Source: Caldisericia bacterium (GTDB lineage Bacteria; Caldisericota; Caldisericia; B22-G15). From it: a stretch of DNA of 44,294 nucleotides. Below the pieces are notes generated by a model, which was not told the DNA's origin, did not search any database, and saw only the letters and a program-made list of their open reading frames with translations. Made by a program: the position numbers and the translations under genes. The stretch is taken from assembly GCA_026414995.1 (NCBI GenBank), contig JAOAHY010000008.1, forward strand, positions 1 to 44,294, in the 5' to 3' direction. The first letter of the stretch is position 1; every line of letters starts with the position of its first letter. Below are positions 41,181 to 44,294 of this stretch, piece by piece.

Positions 41181-42184
41181 AAAAGTTTAGAGTTGCTGTT
41201 TATGGAACAGGTGCAATGGGAACTGGGATTATTTCTTTAATTCTTGAAAAAGAGAATTTAGAATTAGTAGGTGTAATTTCAAAAAGAAAAGAGAGAGAAG
41301 GTTTAGATGTTGGTGAAATTTTAGGAAGAGAGAAGATAGGAATTAAAATTGAATTAGATCCATTGCAAGTTATAAAAAAAGGTGTTGATGTTATAATTCA
41401 CTCAACTTGTTCAAGAGTAAAAGATGCTTATCCAGAGATTGTGCCTCTTTTAAAAAATAGAGTAAATGTTATTACAATTGCTGAAGAGATGTCTTATCCA
41501 TGGAGAGCATCAAAAGAACTTGCAGATTCACTTGATTCTATAGCAAAACAAGGAGGAGTATCACTTCTTGGAACAGGAGTTAATCCTGGATTTGTATTGG
41601 ATACATTAATTATTGCATTAACAGGTGTTATGAAAAAAATTGAAAAAATATATGCAAAAAGAGTTAATGACCTTTCTCCATATGGACCATCTGTTATGAA
41701 AACTCAAGGAGTTGGAACAACTCTAGATGAATTTAATGATGGCTTAAAAAGCGGTGAAATTGTTGGACACTTTGGGTTTCCTGAATCAATTAGTATGATT
41801 TGCGATGCTCTTAATTGGAAACTTGATAATATAATTGAATCAAGAGAGCCAATTATATCGAATGTGTATAGGAAAACACAATATGTTGAAGTAAAACCTG
41901 GAATGGTTGCAGGTTGTAAACATGTTGCGAAAGGGATTGTTAATGGTGTGGAGAAAATAATTCTAGAACACCCACAACAAATTTTACCTCACCTTGAAGG
42001 TGTTGAAACAGGAGATTATATTTTTATTGAAGGCGAACCGCCTATAAACTTTGTTAATAAACCTGAAATTCAAGGTGGAGTTGCAACAATTTCAATTGCT
42101 GTTAATATGATACCTCTTGTTTATGAAGCAAGACCAGGATTAATTACAATGAAAGATCTTCCTGTACCAAGATTTTTGGTTTGA
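41177..42184 (+). CDS. 2,4-diaminopentanoate dehydrogenase-like oxidoreductase
   Basis: Rossmann-fold dehydrogenase of 335 residues. The N-terminal FRVAVYGTGAMGTGIISLIL binds NAD(P). VIIHSTCSR, GTGVNPGFVLDTL, QGVGTTLDEFNDGL and HFGFPESISMI are characteristic of 2,4-diaminopentanoate dehydrogenase from ornithine fermentation and its wider dihydrodipicolinate-reductase-like family. No ornithine aminomutase or thiolase partner is in the window, so the true substrate may differ. GGAGGAGAG precedes the ATG, overlapping the lipoprotein stop codon. It is co-transcribed with neighbours on both sides. Confidence 0.85.
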   Translation: MKKFRVAVYGTGAMGTGIISLILEKENLELVGVISKRKEREGLDVGEILGREKIGIKIELDPLQVIKKGVDVIIHSTCSRVKDAYPEIVPLLKNRVNVITIAEEMSYPWRASKELADSLDSIAKQGGVSLLGTGVNPGFVLDTLIIALTGVMKKIEKIYAKRVNDLSPYGPSVMKTQGVGTTLDEFNDGLKSGEIVGHFGFPESISMICDALNWKLDNIIESREPIISNVYRKTQYVEVKPGMVAGCKHVAKGIVNGVEKIILEHPQQILPHLEGVETGDYIFIEGEPPINFVNKPEIQGGVATISIAVNMIPLVYEARPGLITMKDLPVPRFLV

Positions 42185-42768
42185 TGGTTATTAAAATTTT
42201 AACATTAATAATTTGGATTTTATGGTTGATTATCTATTGGGGAGGGGGTGTTAATTTATTTAAAACATTTATAAGGTCATATAAGATAAAATCATATTTT
42301 TATGATAAATTTTTTATTTTAGGACTTGTTATCTTATCCAATATAATGCTTTGGACAGGATATTTTTCAATAAGATTAAATTTAAACTTTAAAATCTATT
42401 TAAATGGAGATTTTTATAATATTTTCGGATTTTTAATGGTTTTAATTGGCGCTCTCTTATCTTTTTATGGAAAACTTCAAATGAGAGAATCTTGGAGCGC
42501 ATATACAAAACCAAATGATAAAATGATTATTATTGATAAAGGTTTATACTCGATTGTAAGACATCCTATATATCTATTTTCAATTTTTATGACTATAGGA
42601 ACTGTTTTAGTTTTTCCCTTTTTATGGAACTTTATTTGTGGTTTCTTAATGGTTCTTCTTTATATTTTTAAAATGAAATTTGAGGAAGAAATGCTTATTA
42701 AAACTGTTCCTGAGTATAAATATTATATGAAAAGGGTAAAATACAAACTAATACCATTTTTATTTTAA
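42184..42768 (+). CDS. Isoprenylcysteine carboxyl methyltransferase-like membrane protein
   Basis: Four- to five-helix membrane methyltransferase-like protein of 194 residues. The ICMT/PEMT signature is present: LYSIVRHPIYLFSIFM with MKFEEEMLIKTVPEYKYYMKR; His, Glu and Tyr in these segments bind SAM in relatives. Bacterial members methylate varied lipids or small molecules, with no fixed substrate. The ATG at 42184 overlaps the preceding TGA by one base, so it is translationally coupled with the dehydrogenase. It is followed by a weak terminator hairpin. Confidence 0.85.
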   Translation: MVIKILTLIIWILWLIIYWGGGVNLFKTFIRSYKIKSYFYDKFFILGLVILSNIMLWTGYFSIRLNLNFKIYLNGDFYNIFGFLMVLIGALLSFYGKLQMRESWSAYTKPNDKMIIIDKGLYSIVRHPIYLFSIFMTIGTVLVFPFLWNFICGFLMVLLYIFKMKFEEEMLIKTVPEYKYYMKRVKYKLIPFLF

Positions 42769-42794
42769 AAATCTTTTTTAGAAGGGTTTTTTTT
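42769..42794 (+). terminator. Probable terminator before nrdJ
   Basis: AAATCTTTT (42769-42777) pairs with GAAGGGTTT (42781-42789), with four G-T pairs, closing a three-base loop and followed by eight T. The stem is weak but well placed after the methyltransferase stop codon. Confidence 0.5.
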
Positions 42795-42799
42795 CTTTA

Positions 42800-42828
42800 T
42801 TGACTTATAATATATAGGGTTGTAAATT
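42800..42828 (+). promoter_or_regulatory. nrdJ promoter
   Basis: TTGACT (42800-42805) and TAAATT (42823-42828), spaced by 17 bp, resemble the tRNA promoter -35/-10 style. A TATAAT inside the spacer (42807-42812) is an alternative. The predicted start is about 42835, leaving about 28 nt with AAGGAGG at 42851-42857. That leader is too short for a cobalamin riboswitch. Confidence 0.55.
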
Positions 42829-42862
42829 AAAATAAAGACCTTTAATTATTAAGGAGGATATA

Positions 42863-44294
42863 ATGGATAAAAATATAAATCTTACACCTCAAGCAAAACT
42901 CGTTCTTGAAAAAAGATACCTTAAAAAAAATGAGAAAGGTGAGGTAATTGAAACACCTTTTGAATTATTTGAGAGAGTAGCAAGAGTAATCTCAAATATT
43001 GATAGAATTTATAACAAAGATGTAGATATTGAAAAAGTATTTGAAGAATTTTTAAATATGATGGTAAATTTAGAATTTTTACCAAATTCACCAACACTTA
43101 TGAATGCAGGTAGAGAATTAGGAATTCTTTCTGCTTGTTTTGTTCTCCCAGTTGGTGATTCTTTAACAGAAATTTTTGATGCGGTAAAATACACAGCTTT
43201 AATCCACCAATCAGGAGGCGGAACAGGGTTTTCTTTTTCAAAATTAAGACCTAAAGGTGATATTGTGAAATCAACTATGGGTGTTGCATCAGGTCCTCTC
43301 TCATTTATGGAGGTTTTTGATAAAGCAACTGAAACAATAAAACAGGGTGGAGTAAGACGTGGTGCAAATATGGGAATCTTAAGAGTTGACCATCCAGATA
43401 TTTTAGATTTTATAACAGCAAAAGATAAAGAAGGTGTTTTAACAAACTTTAATATTTCTGTAGCAATAACAGATTATTTTATGAATAAATATTTTAATGA
43501 TGAAGAATATGAATTAATAAATCCAAGAGATGGGAGAATTTGGAAAAAATTAAAAGCAAGAGAAGTTTTCGAGCTAATTGTTGAACACGCTTGGAAGAGT
43601 GGAGACCCAGGAGTCATTTTTATAGATAATATAAACAAGAAAAACCCAACTCCTCATCTTGGAGAAATAGAATCAACAAACCCATGTGTTGTAGGAGATA
43701 CATTAGTTTATACAGAAAGAGGTTTAATTAAAGCCAAGAATTTACAAAAAGGTTTAAAAGTTTGGGGTGGAGATGGTTGGAATGAAATTACTGAGGTTAT
43801 TAATAATGGGGTTCAAAAAGTTGATAAAATAATTATAGAATCTGGACTTAATTTAAGAATCACAAAAGACCATAAATTACTTACTGAGAATGGTTGGAAA
43901 AAACTAGAAGAAATAGAAAAAGGAGATAAAGTTTTTGTTCCATTAAATATGCCTGAGATCAAATCCAAAGATATAGATCTTGAATTTTATGAACTATTAG
44001 GTTATTTTTTAGGTGATGGCTCTTTAAGTAATACTAATCATATAACTCTTCATGTTGGAAATGAAAAGGAGCTAATTAAATATTTTTCACCAATTCTTAA
44101 AAAATATTCTGGTTCATCTTATGTTATTGAAAGAGATAATCAATATATATTAGACACCCATAGAAAAAACTTTGCTGATAAATTTAGAGAAATTTTTAAT
44201 ATTGAAATTTCTAATGCGCCAGAAAAATTTATACCTGATAAACTGCTTGAAAATGGAACTGATGCAATAAAGTCAATTTTAAGAGGCTTATTTA
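42863..44294 (+). CDS. nrdJ: Class II (adenosylcobalamin-dependent) ribonucleotide reductase, intein-interrupted, partial
   Basis: Reduces ribonucleotides to deoxyribonucleotides using adenosylcobalamin. The first 274 residues are extein: LEFLPNSPTLMNAGRELG, then LSACFVLPVGDS with the first redox Cys, IHQSGGGTGFSFSKLRP, GVASGPLSFMEVFDKATE, KQGGVRRGANMGILRVDHPD and SGDPGVIFIDNINKKN. It then reaches STNP, where the catalytic NPC(G/E) motif should continue; instead an intein starts at nt 43685. The remaining extein and the intein end lie outside the window. Shine-Dalgarno AAGGAGG. With no class I or III genes seen, this may be the main reductase (inference). Confidence 0.93.
   Translation, partial: MDKNINLTPQAKLVLEKRYLKKNEKGEVIETPFELFERVARVISNIDRIYNKDVDIEKVFEEFLNMMVNLEFLPNSPTLMNAGRELGILSACFVLPVGDSLTEIFDAVKYTALIHQSGGGTGFSFSKLRPKGDIVKSTMGVASGPLSFMEVFDKATETIKQGGVRRGANMGILRVDHPDILDFITAKDKEGVLTNFNISVAITDYFMNKYFNDEEYELINPRDGRIWKKLKAREVFELIVEHAWKSGDPGVIFIDNINKKNPTPHLGEIESTNPCVVGDTLVYTERGLIKAKNLQKGLKVWGGDGWNEITEVINNGVQKVDKIIIESGLNLRITKDHKLLTENGWKKLEEIEKGDKVFVPLNMPEIKSKDIDLEFYELLGYFLGDGSLSNTNHITLHVGNEKELIKYFSPILKKYSGSSYVIERDNQYILDTHRKNFADKFREIFNIEISNAPEKFIPDKLLENGTDAIKSILRGLF
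43685..44294 (+). mobile_element. Intein with LAGLIDADG homing endonuclease in nrdJ (partial)
   Basis: An in-frame protein intron begins after STNP with Cys1. Splicing block A is CVVGDTLVYTERGLIKAKNL; block B, with the catalytic Thr/His pattern, is LRITKDHKLLTENGWKKLEE. The homing endonuclease motif LLGYFLGDGSL (residues about 378-388, nt 43994-44026) is the first LAGLIDADG-type block. The C-terminal splicing block and the +1 extein residue lie beyond the edge. Insertion immediately before the catalytic Cys of NPC means the enzyme is inactive until splicing. Confidence 0.93.

Noticed and set aside
42829-42862. Possible cobalamin riboswitch before nrdJ
   Set aside because: Only about 28 nt separate the predicted start of transcription from the ATG, far too short for a B12 aptamer, and no conserved B12-box is seen.
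1-44294. CRISPR arrays, insertion sequences, prophage or integrated elements
   Set aside because: No regularly spaced repeats, transposase or integrase-like frames, or terminal inverted repeats were seen; the only mobile element is the intein.

Overview
The window is a compact, very AT-rich bacterial chromosome segment. The strand-coherent operons, a complete bacterial rpsB-tsf-pyrH-frr-uppS-cdsA-dxr-rseP-ispG-proS cluster, EF-Ts of the short type, and two tRNAs that are far more GC-rich than their surroundings suggest a low-GC, probably thermophilic and anaerobic bacterium. The anaerobic inference rests on class II ribonucleotide reductase and radical SAM enzymes. The phylum cannot be fixed from the sequence alone. 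Several uptake and peptide or amino-acid hydrolysis genes (LIV-type ABC importer, M20 amidohydrolase, M55 D-aminopeptidase, orphan amino-acid-binding lipoprotein, diaminopentanoate-dehydrogenase-like enzyme) suggest an amino-acid or peptide-using lifestyle (inference).

Layout. 1-2166 (minus): nfeD followed by floA, a membrane-microdomain pair; floA runs off the left edge. 2209-2959 (plus): a small charged protein overlapping a nucleotidyltransferase, arranged like a toxin-antitoxin pair. 2940-6232: a COG0731-like radical SAM gene, a divergent ftsY, and an mscS-pflX pair. 6257-11351 (plus): a LIV branched-chain amino-acid ABC operon (livJ, attenuating terminator, livH, livM, livG, livF, terminator); LivG has a degenerate signature motif. 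11350-13425 (minus): a DNPH1-like nucleotide hydrolase, a VOC protein and a frameshifted M20 amidohydrolase. 13467-15551 (plus): a double universal stress protein and an ArsB/NhaD-type transporter. 15534-16928 (minus): a GT-C glycosyltransferase. 17011-17445 (plus): OsmC peroxidase with a palindrome in its promoter.

17448-27529 (minus): a 12-gene operon for translation (rpsB, tsf, frr, proS), UMP kinase, isoprenoid synthesis (dxr, ispG, uppS), phospholipid synthesis (cdsA), site-2 protease rseP, a GT2 glycosyltransferase and a cupin. It starts with a TTGATT-N17-TATAAA promoter and a three-tier stem-loop leader in front of rpsB. 27574-28887 (minus): an AAA_14/DUF4143 ATPase with paired direct repeats at its promoter. 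28999-31076 (plus): D-aminopeptidase and S-adenosylhomocysteinase. 31085-31239 (minus): tRNA-Glu and tRNA-Lys with their own promoter. 31488-38180 (minus): a complete phosphate regulon, phoB-phoR-pstS-pstC-pstA-pstB-phoU, with a helically phased Pho box overlapping the end of phoR.

38227-42768 (plus): Sir2 deacylase, RidA, HD hydrolase, O6-alkylguanine-DNA alkyltransferase, an amino-acid-binding lipoprotein, a diaminopentanoate-dehydrogenase-like enzyme and an isoprenylcysteine-methyltransferase-like membrane protein, closed by a weak terminator. 42863-44294 (plus): the start of nrdJ, class II ribonucleotide reductase, interrupted at its catalytic NPC motif by an intein with a LAGLIDADG endonuclease; both run off the right edge.

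A pattern across the window is that many operon-first genes have TATAAT-like -10 boxes only 6-12 nt before the ATG and no Shine-Dalgarno, so they are probably leaderless or nearly so, whereas operon-internal genes mostly carry GGAGG-type sites. No CRISPR array, insertion sequence or prophage was seen. No gene-free stretch exceeds 300 bases; the longest, about 240 bases at 31240-31487, holds only the tRNA promoter.
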